Assembly (NCBI RefSeq): GCF_027490375.1 | Contig: NZ_JAIXYH010000073.1 | Span: 1-64,000, forward strand | Length of the DNA stretch: 64,000 nucleotides | Source of the DNA: Flavobacterium sp. | Lineage (GTDB): Bacteria > Bacteroidota > Bacteroidia > Flavobacteriales > Flavobacteriaceae | Direction of reading: 5' to 3' | In this document: positions 1 through 9,484 of the stretch, in pieces | Numbering within the stretch: the first letter of the stretch is position 1 | Layout: every line of letters begins with the position of its first letter | Notes under the pieces: model-generated | What the model was told of the DNA's origin: nothing | The model's database searches: none | The model's input: the letters and a program-made list of their open reading frames with translations, nothing else | Translations under genes and position numbers: made by a program

Positions 1-20
1 CGGGTTTGGGGTGGAAAAAC

Positions 21-366
21 GATACGTGAAGTGGTAAATTCATCGAAGTCTTAATACTTAATACTCCAATCTTAATACTCCATTGATACGTGAAGTGGTA
101 AATTCATCGAGTCTATCCCGATAGCCATCGGGACTAGTTTCCCCCAACACGGTACGTCAAATGGTAAACTCATCGAAATCTTAATACTTAATACTCCTAT
201 CTTAATACTCCATTGATACGTAAAGTGGTAAACGTTGCGATTCTGATAGCTATCGGAACTAACTTCTATCCCGATAGCCATCGGGACTAGCTTCCCCTAA
301 AAGATACGTAAAGTGGTCAATTCATCGAGTCTAGCTTCTATTCCGATAGCTATCGGAACTAACCTC
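21..366. repeat. Nested tandem repeat region with palindromes
   Basis: This gene-free stretch holds five imperfect copies of a 26-bp unit (GATACGTGAAGTGGTAAATT followed by CATCGA) at 21, 85, 151, 215 and 303. The spacers alternate between two kinds. One is built from CTTAATACTTAATACTCC-like words. The other carries palindromes such as TTCCGATAGCTATCGGAA and TCCCGATagccATCGGGA. The result is a higher-order repeat of about 130 bp. Similar CTTAATACT words recur near 46.4 kb. I see no coding function. The array may continue upstream of the window. Confidence 0.8.
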
Positions 367-383
367 TAACTTCTAACCTCCCA

Positions 384-1166
384 CTACCAACTTCCGCCAC
401 TTCCGCCGCCAGAGAAACCACCGCCGCCAAAGCCACCAAAGCCGCCGCCGCCACCACCAAAGCCGCCTCCGCCACCGAAACTTCCGCCTCCGCCGCTTCT
501 GCCTAAACTGCTTAATATGATGATATCCGCTAAATCAAAACCGCCACCCCGATGATTGCCGTTTCCTCTGCCACCACCGCCTTTGCCAAATTTGCTGATC
601 AATACCAATACGATAACCACAATCACAAACAATAAAGGCAACGGAAAACCACCCGATTTTTTCTTCGGTTCCGCATCGTACTTGCCAGCAAAAAGCTTAA
701 TCATAGCATCAACGCCCGCATTCAGACCGCCTACATAATCTCCTTTTTTGAAGTAAGGAATAATGTCGTTTCGGGTTATCGTACCGCCAACTCCAGCGGT
801 AAGTACGTCTTCTACTCCGTAACCAGCCGATATCCATATTTTGCGTTCTTTCACCGCCAGCAGCATCAAAACGCCGTTGTCTTTGTCTTTTGTTCCGCCA
901 ATTCCCCATTCTTGTCCCCAGCGCGGCGTCAGTAAACCAATATCTTCGCCTTGAAGCGATTCTATAATAACCACCGCTATTTGTGTCGACGTACTATCCG
1001 CGTAATTAACCAACTTTTGTTCCAACATCGCTTTGTCGTTAGCCGAAAGCAAGTTGGCATAATCGTTCACCAAACGCGGTGGGTTCGGAATTTCCGGAAT
1101 TTTTAGTTGCCCAAAAGCCGTTCCGGCAAGTAAAAGCCACAAGAAAAGTAGGATACGTTGCCGCAT
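384..1166 (-). CDS. TPM-domain membrane protein with Gly-rich tail
   Basis: The 260-residue protein has a signal peptide ending near Ala-Phe-Gly-Gln (about residue 20). A TPM domain follows at about 30-160; this fold is named for TLP18.3, Psb32 and MOLO-1. A membrane helix lies at about 175-190, then a cytoplasmic tail made almost only of Gly, Ser and Phe, ending GGSGGSW. The YgcG-like family has this architecture. Biochemical function is unsettled; phosphatase activity is known only for plant relatives. Its start codon overlaps the stop of the upstream TPM gene by 1 nt, and lemA lies just before that, so the three genes are probably co-transcribed. The LemA/TPM pairing is common in Bacteroidota. 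Confidence 0.85.
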   Translation of the reverse strand: MRQRILLFLWLLLAGTAFGQLKIPEIPNPPRLVNDYANLLSANDKAMLEQKLVNYADSTSTQIAVVIIESLQGEDIGLLTPRWGQEWGIGGTKDKDNGVLMLLAVKERKIWISAGYGVEDVLTAGVGGTITRNDIIPYFKKGDYVGGLNAGVDAMIKLFAGKYDAEPKKKSGGFPLPLLFVIVVIVLVLISKFGKGGGGRGNGNHRGGGFDLADIIILSSLGRSGGGGSFGGGGGFGGGGGGFGGFGGGGFSGGGSGGSW

Positions 1167-1603
1167 TAGCCTTTCGATATTTCGTTAGATAATTCGTTTT
1201 GATCGTCTTTCGCGTACGGAAAATATTTTTTCAGTTGCTCGCCAGCAAGCTCAATTCCCGCAATCAAGCCGGCTGCAAATTCAGCACGCTTAAAATGCGA
1301 TGCCAGCAAATCTTTGGTCGAGTTCCAAAAATCAGCGGGAACCACGGCATCAATACCACGGTCCCCGCAAATAGCAAATTTATGATCGTCGACCGCCAAG
1401 TAAAAAAGCACGCCGTTCTTTTGCTCGGTTTTATGCATTTCCAGCAATTCAAAAACTTGTTTCGCACGCTCCAATGGGTCGCCCGAACACAAACGCTCGA
1501 TGTGCAAACGTATTTCACCCGAAGTAGCGCGTTCCGCCGAAGCAATAGCAGCTACTATTGCCGATTCCTCAGCAGACGTTAAAAAACTTTCTACGGCCGA
1601 CAT
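1166..1603 (-). CDS. TPM-domain protein, soluble type
   Basis: This 145-residue protein is a second TPM-domain protein. It has no signal peptide or membrane helix and no Gly-rich tail. It starts MSAVESFLTSAEE and contains the typical GVLFYLAVDDHKFAICGD core strand and an Asp-Arg-Gly-Ile-Asp motif. It lies 4 nt after lemA and overlaps the larger TPM gene by 1 nt. The pair probably arose by duplication followed by division into secreted and cytosolic forms. The biochemical role is unknown; family membership is secure. Confidence 0.82.
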   Translation of the reverse strand: MSAVESFLTSAEESAIVAAIASAERATSGEIRLHIERLCSGDPLERAKQVFELLEMHKTEQKNGVLFYLAVDDHKFAICGDRGIDAVVPADFWNSTKDLLASHFKRAEFAAGLIAGIELAGEQLKKYFPYAKDDQNELSNEISKG

Positions 1604-1607
1604 CCGA

Positions 1608-2189
1608 TTAAAATTTAACTTCTACAGGCTTGTCAGCACCTTCAACCGATTTGAAATACGGTTTTTCTGCATAACCGCTCAAAAACCATTTCTGTGGAAT
1701 TTTCAACACATAGCCGTTGTAAATCTGTGCCTGCTCGTTAAAACGCGTGCGCGCCGTTAAAATCTGGTTCTCGGTACTAGCCAATTCATCTTGTAATTTC
1801 AAGAAATTTTCGTTGGCTTTCAAAGTCGGATACTGCTCCACACTCACCAATAATCGCGATAAACTGCTGCTAACACCGCTTTGTGCAGCGTTAAAAGCTT
1901 GCAATTGCTCCGGTGTTACGTTGCTCGGGTCGATCGTTACCGAAGTAGCTTTCGCACGCGCCTCAATAACCGCTGTTAAAGTCGATTTCTCAAAGTCGGC
2001 TGCACCTTTAACGGTATTCACCAAATTGCCAATCAAGTCGTTTCTGCGCTGATACGCCGTTTCCACATTTCCCCATTCTTTCTTAACGGCTTGGTCGTAG
2101 CCTAAGGCAGTGTTTTGCATGCCTACAACCCAAAAAATTCCTATTAAAATAATCCCTACAATAACCGCAATCGGTATGAACTTTCTCAT
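1608..2189 (-). CDS. lemA: LemA family protein
   Basis: The 193-residue protein has one N-terminal membrane helix (about residues 5-23). A long helical domain follows, with the family hallmarks AVKKEWGNVETAYQRR and RRNDLIGNLVNTVK. It ends in the usual GYAEKPYFKS segment. LemA proteins are membrane-anchored helical bundles of unclear function, and length is normal for the family. The gene starts 9 nt after the MerR-like gene and is followed 4 nt later by a TPM gene, which supports a four-gene operon. Confidence 0.92.
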   Translation of the reverse strand: MRKFIPIAVIVGIILIGIFWVVGMQNTALGYDQAVKKEWGNVETAYQRRNDLIGNLVNTVKGAADFEKSTLTAVIEARAKATSVTIDPSNVTPEQLQAFNAAQSGVSSSLSRLLVSVEQYPTLKANENFLKLQDELASTENQILTARTRFNEQAQIYNGYVLKIPQKWFLSGYAEKPYFKSVEGADKPVEVKF

Positions 2190-2198
2190 GATGTTTGT

Positions 2199-2531
2199 TT
2201 ATAATTGTTGTTTAATTTGTATCAATTGTTGTTTAATTGTTTCAAGCTTTGCAATAATTTCAAATGTGTCGAGCGATTTTTTCTTCCCTTCCTTCAAATG
2301 CGTTTTCGCTCCTTCCAACGTAAAACCGCGCTCTTTCACTAAATGATAAATCAATTGTAAATTTTTAACGTCGTCTGGCGTAAACATCCTATTGCCTTTC
2401 GCATTCTTCTTAGGTTTCAGAATTTCAAATTCTTTATCCCAAAAACGTATCAATGAAGCGTTTACGTCAAATGCCTTCGCTACTTCGCCAATCGAGTAAT
2501 ACAATTTCCCCGGAACTAAATCAATTTGCAT
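2199..2531 (-). CDS. MerR family transcriptional regulator
   Basis: The protein is a small MerR-type DNA-binding protein with no evident sensor domain. The winged helix begins YYSIGEVAKAFDVNASLIRF and continues through the wing FTPDDVKNLQLI. The C-terminus is a short coiled coil rich in Lys and Gln. I take MQIDLVPGKLYYSIGEV (start at 2531, about 110 residues) because the family begins close to the SIGEV motif. An alternative ATG at 2549 lies 3 nt after a box resembling the -7 consensus (TACCTTGG, 2553-2560 on the complement), so a leaderless longer form is possible. It heads the lemA/TPM operon and may regulate it. Confidence 0.85.
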   Translation of the reverse strand: MQIDLVPGKLYYSIGEVAKAFDVNASLIRFWDKEFEILKPKKNAKGNRMFTPDDVKNLQLIYHLVKERGFTLEGAKTHLKEGKKKSLDTFEIIAKLETIKQQLIQIKQQL

Positions 2532-2627
2532 ACCAAAAATGAATTTCATCTGCCAAGGTAGCAAAATTCGACTTTCTGTCATGCTGCGAAAACGTATTTT
2601 TAAATCTCATTAAGTCTGTAAAAATTT

Positions 2628-2635
2628 TACTTTTG
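2628..2635 (+). promoter_or_regulatory. Probable alaS promoter (-7 box TACTTTTG)
   Basis: TACTTTTG fits the Bacteroidota -7 consensus TAnnTTTG exactly. No clear TTTG -33 box is seen 19 nt upstream. Transcription from here would give alaS a leader of about 205 nt that contains a hairpin repeat element. Confidence 0.55.
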
Positions 2636-2660
2636 CAGTCAATTTTTTAAAACTTTGTTT

Positions 2661-2810
2661 TGGCTGCCATTTCCGGCTGTTACTGCAAGCTAAACCTGCA
2701 TCGGCGGTTTGTGTAGTGCAGCGTGCGGGCTTCCTTCGGTCGCCGCTCGCCGCCCACACGCACACGCCACTGCACGTTCAGGCTTTCCGTGCCATCCGGG
2801 GCAGGGCTGT
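2661..2810 (+). repeat. Dispersed hairpin element, copy 1 (alaS leader)
   Basis: This GC-rich element lies between the divergent merR-like gene and alaS. It contains a 5' module GGCTGTTACTGCAAGC, the core TTCCTTCGGTCGC at 2731-2743, and a 3' module GGCTTTCCGTGCCATCC. The core is enclosed by long imperfect inverted arms, for example GTGCAG at 2716-2721 against CTGCAC at 2770-2775. The same modules, with different arm sequences, occur near 25.5, 25.7, 31.8 and 46.5 kb. It probably lies in the alaS 5' UTR. Confidence 0.75.
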
Positions 2811-2845
2811 CAGACCCAAAATACGATACTAACCCAATGTCGATT

Positions 2846-5473
2846 ATGAAATCCGAACTCATCCGTAAAAAGTTTCTTAACTTCTTTCAGTCCAAACAAC
2901 ACCTGATTGTTCCCTCAGCACCAATCGTTCTTAAAGACGATCCAACGCTGATGTTCAACAACTCGGGGATGGCACAGTTCAAAGAATTCTTCCTCGGCAA
3001 CGGAACGCCTCCTTCAAAACGAATCGCCGATACCCAAAAATGCCTTCGCGTTTCCGGAAAACACAACGATCTCGAAGAAGTAGGTATCGATACCTATCAC
3101 CACACCATGTTCGAAATGCTCGGAAACTGGTCGTTTGGCGATTACTTTAAAAAAGACGCCATCGATTGGGCATGGGAATTCTTAACCGAAGAACTTAAAC
3201 TCGATAAATCACTTTTATATGTATCGGTATTCGAAGGCAATGCAGCCGAAAACGTACCTTTCGATCAGGAAGCCTTCGATCTATGGAAACGATACGTAGC
3301 TGAAGACCGAATTATTCTCGGAAACAAAAAAGATAATTTCTGGGAAATGGGCGATCAAGGTCCTTGTGGTCCGTGCTCCGAAATTCACGTCGATTTGCGT
3401 TCTGCCGAAGAGCGTGCACAAATACCCGGACGCGAACTCGTTAACGCCGATCATCCGCACGTTGTCGAAATTTGGAACCTCGTTTTCATGGAATTTAACC
3501 GTAAAGCCGACGGTTCTTTGGAGAAACTTCCCGAAAAGCACGTCGATACCGGTATGGGCTTCGAACGTTTGTCTATGGCAATGCAAGGCGTAAAATCCAA
3601 CTACGACACCGACGTTTTTACACCATTGATTCAAAAAGTTGAAACAATTACGGGCGCTTCGTACACAAAAAACAATCCGAATGTCGAGCAAGAAAAAATC
3701 AATATCGCCATTCGCGTAATCGCCGATCACGTTCGTGCAGTTGCTTTTGCCATCGCCGACGGTCAGTTACCGTCAAACACCGGAGCAGGTTACGTGATTC
3801 GTCGCATTTTGCGTCGCGCCGTTCGCTACGGATTTACCTTTCTCGATGCGAAAAAACCTTTTGTATGCGAGTTAGTGGCTACTTTAGCCGCGCAAATGGG
3901 CGAGTCGTTTCCCGAAATCGTTGCACAACAACAATTGGTTACCAACGTAATCCGCGAAGAAGAACAAGCCTTTTTACGCACACTCGACCAAGGTTTGCAA
4001 TTGCTCGACCAGGTTATTGCACAAACTAAAGGCGATACAGTAAGCGGACAAAAAGCCTTTGAACTGTACGATACATTCGGTTTTCCAATCGATTTAACAG
4101 CACTAATTCTTCGTGAACGCAACCTCAAACTCGACGAAGCCGGTTTCGAAGCCGCCATGTTGGAACAAAAAACACGTTCGCGTGCCGCAGGCGAAGTTAC
4201 CACCGCCGATTGGGTGCAAGTAAACGATCGCGAACTCGATAATCCGTTTGTAGGCTACGATTCGCTTACCAACGAAACTACTTTGGTTCGCTACCGTAAA
4301 ATCGATTCCAAAAAAGACGGAATTCGTTATCAATTGGTCTTAGAAAGTACGTCATTTTACCCAGAAGGTGGAGGCCAATTAGGCGATCGCGGAACGCTTA
4401 CCTTCGGAAATGAAGTAATCGAAGTTCTCGACACAAAGAAAGAGAACAATTTAATCATGCACATCGTTGCCAAACTTCCCGAGCAATTAACTGCCCGCGT
4501 TCAGGCAACAGTAGATGCCGTTTGGCGCAAACATATTTCGGCAAACCACTCGGCTACGCACTTATTGCACCAAGCCTTACGCCATATTTTAGGTACACAC
4601 GTCGAGCAGAAAGGTTCGTTGGTAGCGCCGGGTTATTTGCGTTTCGACTTTTCGCACTTTTCAAAAGTAACCGCCGAAGAATTACAACAGGTAGAATCGT
4701 TTGTTAATGCGCGTATTAACGAAAATTTACCCTTGGTAGAACGCCGTGCAATTGCCTTTGCCGACGCGGTAGCTGAAGGCGCTATGGCTTTATTCGGTGA
4801 AAAATACGGCGATAAAGTCCGCGCGATTAAATTTGGCGATAGCGTTGAATTGTGTGGCGGTATTCACGTGCCATCCACTTCCGCTATTTGGCATTTCAAA
4901 ATCAGCAGCGAATCGGCAGTAGCGGCCGGAATTCGCCGAATTGAGGCCATAACCGGCGAAGCCGTTGCAAATTATTTTGCAGAGCAAGAAAGCGAATTGA
5001 AGGAAATCAAATCGATTTTGAAAAATCCACAAGACATTCAAAAATCAATCAAGCAATTGCAAGAAGATTTGCAAAAGGCGCAAGAGCAACTTGAAAAACT
5101 CAATAAAGCGAAGTTCGAAGCATTAGCAACACAACTGAGTACACAAGGTTCGCTTCAAAACGGTATCGAAGTATTTGCGTTCGAAATAGACGCCGATGCC
5201 AACCAAGCCAAGGATGTAGCATTTGCCATTGGCGCCAACCACAATCATGCAGCAATTTTGCTCGCAACCAACACCGACGGAAAGCCAGGCTTGTCGATTT
5301 ATCTATCTAAAGAACTCGTAGCCGAAAAGCAATTAAATGCTTCGACTATGGTGCGCGAATTAGGAAAGTACATCCAAGGTGGCGGCGGCGGACAACCGTT
5401 TTTCGCGACAGCGGGAGGGAAAAATCCAGATGGAATTCAACAAGCTATAGAGGCGTTTAAAGCGCAATTCTAA
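2846..5473 (+). CDS. alaS: Alanine--tRNA ligase
   Basis: This class II synthetase charges tRNA-Ala and edits mischarged tRNA. The catalytic domain opens with [20 protein letters not shown]. The editing domain has the zinc-site motifs HSATHLLH and CGGIHV. A coiled coil and DHHA1/C-Ala domain follow, with a terminal [10 protein letters not shown]. The length of 875 residues is normal. I start at [11 protein letters not shown]; an ATG three codons earlier (2837) is equally possible. The open frame continues upstream to 2723 only because it reads through the repeat element, so that extension is rejected. A GSCFA gene follows after 2 nt. Confidence 0.95.
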   Translation: MKSELIRKKFLNFFQSKQHLIVPSAPIVLKDDPTLMFNNSGMAQFKEFFLGNGTPPSKRIADTQKCLRVSGKHNDLEEVGIDTYHHTMFEMLGNWSFGDYFKKDAIDWAWEFLTEELKLDKSLLYVSVFEGNAAENVPFDQEAFDLWKRYVAEDRIILGNKKDNFWEMGDQGPCGPCSEIHVDLRSAEERAQIPGRELVNADHPHVVEIWNLVFMEFNRKADGSLEKLPEKHVDTGMGFERLSMAMQGVKSNYDTDVFTPLIQKVETITGASYTKNNPNVEQEKINIAIRVIADHVRAVAFAIADGQLPSNTGAGYVIRRILRRAVRYGFTFLDAKKPFVCELVATLAAQMGESFPEIVAQQQLVTNVIREEEQAFLRTLDQGLQLLDQVIAQTKGDTVSGQKAFELYDTFGFPIDLTALILRERNLKLDEAGFEAAMLEQKTRSRAAGEVTTADWVQVNDRELDNPFVGYDSLTNETTLVRYRKIDSKKDGIRYQLVLESTSFYPEGGGQLGDRGTLTFGNEVIEVLDTKKENNLIMHIVAKLPEQLTARVQATVDAVWRKHISANHSATHLLHQALRHILGTHVEQKGSLVAPGYLRFDFSHFSKVTAEELQQVESFVNARINENLPLVERRAIAFADAVAEGAMALFGEKYGDKVRAIKFGDSVELCGGIHVPSTSAIWHFKISSESAVAAGIRRIEAITGEAVANYFAEQESELKEIKSILKNPQDIQKSIKQLQEDLQKAQEQLEKLNKAKFEALATQLSTQGSLQNGIEVFAFEIDADANQAKDVAFAIGANHNHAAILLATNTDGKPGLSIYLSKELVAEKQLNASTMVRELGKYIQGGGGGQPFFATAGGKNPDGIQQAIEAFKAQF

Positions 5474-5475
5474 TC

Positions 5476-6408
5476 ATGAAATGGGTAACCGAAGTTAACG
5501 TTCCCAAATACAATTTCGACGTTAATCATCGTCAAAAGCAATTGTTTTTGGGTTCGTGCTTCGCGACACATATTTCGAATAAGTTTTCCTATTTCGGTTT
5601 CAACCAAGTGTACAATCCGTTTGGTGTACTTTTTTCACCAATTGCCTGTGCAAATCTTATCTCTAGCGCACTTTTAGAAAAATCGTTGCCGCAAAAGCAT
5701 ATCATAAATCGAGACGACCACTTTTTTAGTCTCGACGCACATTCTGAGATATTCGGATCGACCACAGCAGCCTTGCAAAAACGTTTAGACGACGCAAGCC
5801 AAAAGCTGAGAACAGCTTTGCTCGAAGCGGATGTTTTGTTTTTAACCTTAGGAACGGCATTTGTTTATCGGTATTTGCATACGGGCGATTTTGTGGCTAA
5901 TTGTCAGAAAGTGCCGGCAAATCAGTTTGAAAAAGTACTGCTTACCGTCGATGAGATAACGAACGACTTGCAAGCGAGTTTCGATTTGCTTCGCCAATAC
6001 AATCCGAAGATAAAAATCGTTTTAACGGTTTCGCCCGTTCGTCATACCCGCGACGGTCTCATCGAAAACCAACGCAGTAAAGCACAATTGTTACTTACCA
6101 TAGAAAAACTACTTTGCACAGACGCTGTTTTTTATTTTCCATCCTACGAAATCATGATCGATGAATTGCGCGACTATCGGTTCTACGAAAGTGATTTAAT
6201 TCATCCCAACCAAATGGCGGTCGATTATATTTGGGAAAAATTCGAGGCTTCGTTCTTTAACACGGAAACTATACAAATTTGTAAAGCGGTTCGAAATTTA
6301 AGAAGTTTCGAAGCGCACAGTCCACAGAGTAAAATCGATTTGCATTTCGATAAATTAGCTGCCATAAAAACAGATTTAATATCTAAATATCCCTTTCTTC
6401 AGCTTTAA
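5476..6408 (+). CDS. GSCFA domain-containing protein
   Basis: This 310-residue protein carries the family-naming motif in FLGSCFATHI near residue 27. It also has a conserved Asp/His segment near the C-terminus (YESDLIHPNQMAVDYIWEKF), resembling the catalytic Asp-x-x-His of SGNH/GDSL hydrolases. The family is common in Bacteroidota and is predicted to be an esterase or acyl-hydrolase-like enzyme, but no substrate is known. There is no signal peptide. It begins 2 nt after alaS, so the two are very probably co-transcribed, although a functional link is not evident. Confidence 0.88.
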   Translation: MKWVTEVNVPKYNFDVNHRQKQLFLGSCFATHISNKFSYFGFNQVYNPFGVLFSPIACANLISSALLEKSLPQKHIINRDDHFFSLDAHSEIFGSTTAALQKRLDDASQKLRTALLEADVLFLTLGTAFVYRYLHTGDFVANCQKVPANQFEKVLLTVDEITNDLQASFDLLRQYNPKIKIVLTVSPVRHTRDGLIENQRSKAQLLLTIEKLLCTDAVFYFPSYEIMIDELRDYRFYESDLIHPNQMAVDYIWEKFEASFFNTETIQICKAVRNLRSFEAHSPQSKIDLHFDKLAAIKTDLISKYPFLQL

Positions 6409-6571
6409 GCTTATCTAAACATCTACCCCTTTTTTTCGCTAGAAATTTGCAGTAAACTTCGAAAATGGGTTCGGTCTTAATCAAATAAATACGGCTTTAT
6501 ACGTATTTCTTTAGAAGGTGCTGCTATGCATTTTTGCTTCATAATCACTAACAACTTAAATCAACGTAATT

Positions 6572-7087
6572 ATGAAGAAAATTAAAATGACATTTGCGGC
6601 CGTTTTAACTGCGGCTACTTTAATTGCAACCTCATGTAGTTCAGACGACGGCGGGTCGGGCGGTGGAAGTAATTTAGATACGTACATCAGTGCGAAAGTC
6701 GATGGGCAAACATTCACCACTTTCTCAGCAGGAGGAGTTGCTGCTTCAACTGCGATTCGCTCAGCCGATCTGATTCAAGTAACTGCAACGTCTATGGTAA
6801 GTGCAACAGCTACCGACACGAAAACACTTGCCATATCATTGTTTGGTGTAACAGCACCGGGTACTTACCAAGTAGGTCCAAATAGCGATAATTCGCTTTC
6901 GTATGTTGAAGGAGCTTCTTTTAGCGCTTTTAGTACTAATGTTTGTGCGGATGCAACGGGAACCATAACCGTCACGACCATCAACGATACAAAGATTGAA
7001 GGAACTTTTTCATTTACTGGAAAGAATGACGACAACTGTAGTCAGCAAAGAGTTGTAACCGAAGGTCGATTCCGTGGGACTTTCTAA
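6572..7087 (+). CDS. Surface-exposed lipoprotein, DUF6252-like
   Basis: This 171-residue protein has a lipoprotein signal peptide; the predicted lipid-bearing Cys lies in ATSCSSDDGG. The residues just after it, Ser-Ser-Asp-Asp, match the Bacteroidota lipoprotein export signal for display on the cell surface. A Gly/Ser linker and a beta-rich domain beginning with ISAKVDGQTF follow, ending EGRFRGTF. It is similar in layout to the lipoproteins at 14245, 17549 and 18048. Function is unknown. An intrinsic terminator follows immediately. Confidence 0.8.
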   Translation: MKKIKMTFAAVLTAATLIATSCSSDDGGSGGGSNLDTYISAKVDGQTFTTFSAGGVAASTAIRSADLIQVTATSMVSATATDTKTLAISLFGVTAPGTYQVGPNSDNSLSYVEGASFSAFSTNVCADATGTITVTTINDTKIEGTFSFTGKNDDNCSQQRVVTEGRFRGTF

Positions 7088-7106
7088 AGACAACAGACTT
7101 TTTCAC

Positions 7107-7134
7107 AAATCGCTCCTAGTGAGCGATTTTTTTT
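7107..7134 (+). terminator. Intrinsic terminator after DUF6252 lipoprotein
   Basis: A 9-bp perfect stem, AAATCGCTC / GAGCGATTT, encloses a 5-nt loop and runs into a tract of eight T. It ends the single-gene lipoprotein transcript. Confidence 0.85.
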
Positions 7135-7231
7135 GCCATTTCTGAAAGAGAAAAAGCACAGCAGAATAAGGCAAATTACGTATTGATTCACAACCAGTCA
7201 AAGGAGAATTTTACCAAACAAATCATTCGTT

Positions 7232-7600
7232 ATGAAAGTAATCTATCTATTTTTTGCGATTTCTCTATTGCAACTCCCAATTCAAGCGCAAAATCGAAAA
7301 CTACTCACTTCAGAAGAGGAAGTTCAAGAAGCCGTTAGCGCTGAGGTATCTGATTTATTTAGTTCTGAAAAATTTATGAAGTTGAAGAATAAGAAGTTTC
7401 CCGAAGTTAAAGGATATATCGTTTATGATTTATCAATTGTGGGGAATGGAAAAGTATCAACCTGCTTTAAAGTTGATTCAGATATTAAAAACCCGTTGTT
7501 CATCAATTTTATTTCATCGTATCTAATTGATCAGAAATTCTTCTTCAAACTCCAAAAGCAACAACGTTACAAAGTGCGATATCGTGCCGAGTTCAGCTAA
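7232..7600 (+). CDS. Secreted protein of unknown function
   Basis: This 122-residue protein has a signal peptide (cleavage near PIQAQ, about residue 20). A small alpha/beta domain contains GYIVYDLSIVGNGKVST and ends YKVRYRAEF. The strand-rich end, with a Gly-containing hairpin and a last strand of alternating charged and hydrophobic residues, resembles the C-terminal fold of TonB-like energy transducers, but I cannot confirm this. There is no membrane anchor beyond the signal. It is followed after 26 nt by the PQQ-propeller gene and may share its transcript. Confidence 0.7.
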   Translation: MKVIYLFFAISLLQLPIQAQNRKLLTSEEEVQEAVSAEVSDLFSSEKFMKLKNKKFPEVKGYIVYDLSIVGNGKVSTCFKVDSDIKNPLFINFISSYLIDQKFFFKLQKQQRYKVRYRAEFS

Positions 7601-7626
7601 ATTCTTACCAACCAAACCACATACTT

Positions 7627-9462
7627 ATGAAAACTACAAACACTATTTTTGCTTGCATTGCCCTCATCTGCACAATTTCAGGGCAAGCACAAACTACAAA
7701 ATCACCAAAAAGCAGAGGAGGAGCTGGAAAAAAATCCGGACAATTTGCAACCGTTTGGGAAGGCACATTCGATAACAAAGCAACACGTTTAGCCGTGTCG
7801 AGTTCTAATGGAGATATTATTCTTGGAACCGATGATAATTCAGCGTCGGCACTAGACAAAGACGGAAAACCAATCTGGAGCGGCGATTATAAGAAAATGA
7901 CTACCAACAAAACCAACAAATCAGAATATCAATACGTACAATGGAAAAACGGCGGCGGAGGTTACTTATTCCTTTTCGACGAACGTAAAATGGGCACCGA
8001 CCGTGTAGCCGTTTTAGATCTCTATTCGGGAAAAGAGTTGTGGAGTTCGGAGGAGTTTCAAAATTTACTTCCCAAAGGAACCAAATCTGAAGACGGAGCC
8101 GATCAAGGAGAACTCGACACAGTGAAATATCTCGATGAACTCGACGCCTTTCTCATCTCTCAAAAAGCCTCGGTAATTTTGGTAAATGCGAGTACGGGCG
8201 AGAAAATTTGGGAAACGAATCGCTTTAAAGGTGGAGTAGGTAAATATGTGTACAACAAACAAAAAAACGAGATCATCATGGTAAACTTCAAACCTACGGG
8301 TCTAGGAGCTTTACTCGCTGGTTTCAAAAACCAAATGGTTCGAATCAATGCAGCAAATGGCGAGGTTTTATGGGATGCAACCTTTGTTGGAACCATAGAA
8401 AAAGAATTGGTAACCCGACGTGCAATAATTGATTTATGGATAAAAGACGATAAAATTTTCATGTATCTCGACGGAATTCGCGTTTACGATTACAATAACG
8501 GCCAAAAATTATGGGAAGTAATTTATGAAAACGATATGGATAAAGGAAATTCGGGTGGTTTTCTTGGAAACAGAAGCCGAAAGAAAATCTACAGAACTAT
8601 AGCCGATCCTATTTTTACTAACGATGCTGTTTACTTAGTTGTTTTTGGAAATCGTGATAGAACAAAATACGTTGAAAAACATGATTTAAATACAGGTAAA
8701 CTGATCTGGGCGTCAGAGAAAATTACGGGAGCGCTTTCTATGCCAAACATTTATAAGGCGGGCGATCGCGTTATTCTTCAAATTGGAGGAAAAGTTCAAG
8801 TTCAGGAATTGCGTTTAGAAGAAGTTAGCAGCGGTCTCGGTGGGGGCTTAGGCGGTTTTGGCGGCGGATCGATGAAAAGTTGGGTACCTTATATTTATTG
8901 GGAATACAGAAATCAGAAAAACGGATTATTGGCTATAGATGATAAAACAGGGCAAACAGCTTGGCGTTCAGAACGCTTCGATAAACGCATTACCGATTTT
9001 ATCGTAAACGAAGACAAAACGGTCTTTGTTGGAGATGGCGACGAATTTTACAGCTACGATATTCCTTCCGGAAAACTACTGTTTGATGTAAAGCACAACG
9101 ATGCGAAGGTCGGGAAAGCTACTGATGTAATTGATTTTGACGATAAAGTAGTCGTACTTTCAGAAAAAGGACTTGCCGCTTACCGAAAAGCCGACGGAAC
9201 ACGTGCTTATGCCTCAGAGAAAATTAAAGGTGTTGATTATTTTTATCTGGTTGGCGATAACTACTTCCTTCGCGATCAGCGCAATAATAAAAACATCATC
9301 TACGGAATTGATATGACAAACGGCGAAACGAAAGGCTCGGTACAATCTAAAGGAAAAGGCGGAAGTCCGCAATACGGTGATGGTATTGATATCACTGCCG
9401 ATGGCGAGTATATTTTTGCCTTCAAAGGAAAAAAAGTGGAGAAAATTAAAGTCAACAATTAG
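7627..9462 (+). CDS. Secreted PQQ-like beta-propeller protein
   Basis: This 611-residue protein has a signal peptide (cleavage after SGQAQ, about residue 22). Repeated blades contain the Trp-rich PQQ-type motif, e.g. SALDKDGKPIWSGDY, NASTGEKIWETNRF and DLNTGKLIWASEK. An insertion rich in Gly (GLGGGLGGFGGGS, about residue 400) interrupts the propeller. No dehydrogenase active site is apparent, so the propeller is more likely a scaffold or binding platform in the periplasm or outer membrane than an enzyme. Its stop is followed by an intrinsic terminator. Confidence 0.85.
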   Translation: MKTTNTIFACIALICTISGQAQTTKSPKSRGGAGKKSGQFATVWEGTFDNKATRLAVSSSNGDIILGTDDNSASALDKDGKPIWSGDYKKMTTNKTNKSEYQYVQWKNGGGGYLFLFDERKMGTDRVAVLDLYSGKELWSSEEFQNLLPKGTKSEDGADQGELDTVKYLDELDAFLISQKASVILVNASTGEKIWETNRFKGGVGKYVYNKQKNEIIMVNFKPTGLGALLAGFKNQMVRINAANGEVLWDATFVGTIEKELVTRRAIIDLWIKDDKIFMYLDGIRVYDYNNGQKLWEVIYENDMDKGNSGGFLGNRSRKKIYRTIADPIFTNDAVYLVVFGNRDRTKYVEKHDLNTGKLIWASEKITGALSMPNIYKAGDRVILQIGGKVQVQELRLEEVSSGLGGGLGGFGGGSMKSWVPYIYWEYRNQKNGLLAIDDKTGQTAWRSERFDKRITDFIVNEDKTVFVGDGDEFYSYDIPSGKLLFDVKHNDAKVGKATDVIDFDDKVVVLSEKGLAAYRKADGTRAYASEKIKGVDYFYLVGDNYFLRDQRNNKNIIYGIDMTNGETKGSVQSKGKGGSPQYGDGIDITADGEYIFAFKGKKVEKIKVNN

Positions 9463-9484
9463 AGTTACTTGAGTTTTGCGATAG

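Noticed and set aside
72..281. 69-residue minus-strand open frame
   Set aside because: It lies wholly inside the nested DNA repeat region and its internal repeats mirror the DNA.
21..328. CRISPR-like spacing (26-bp repeats with 38-62-bp spacers)
   Set aside because: The spacers are themselves repeated and contain palindromes, repeat copies are degenerate, and no cas gene is near.
2723..2836. N-terminal extension of alaS through the hairpin element
   Set aside because: The added residues translate the GC-rich repeat and are unrelated to AlaRS N-termini; homologues begin near [10 protein letters not shown].
2640..2845. T-box riboswitch in the alaS leader
   Set aside because: No T-box consensus or terminator/antiterminator pair is visible, and T-boxes are not typical of Bacteroidota.
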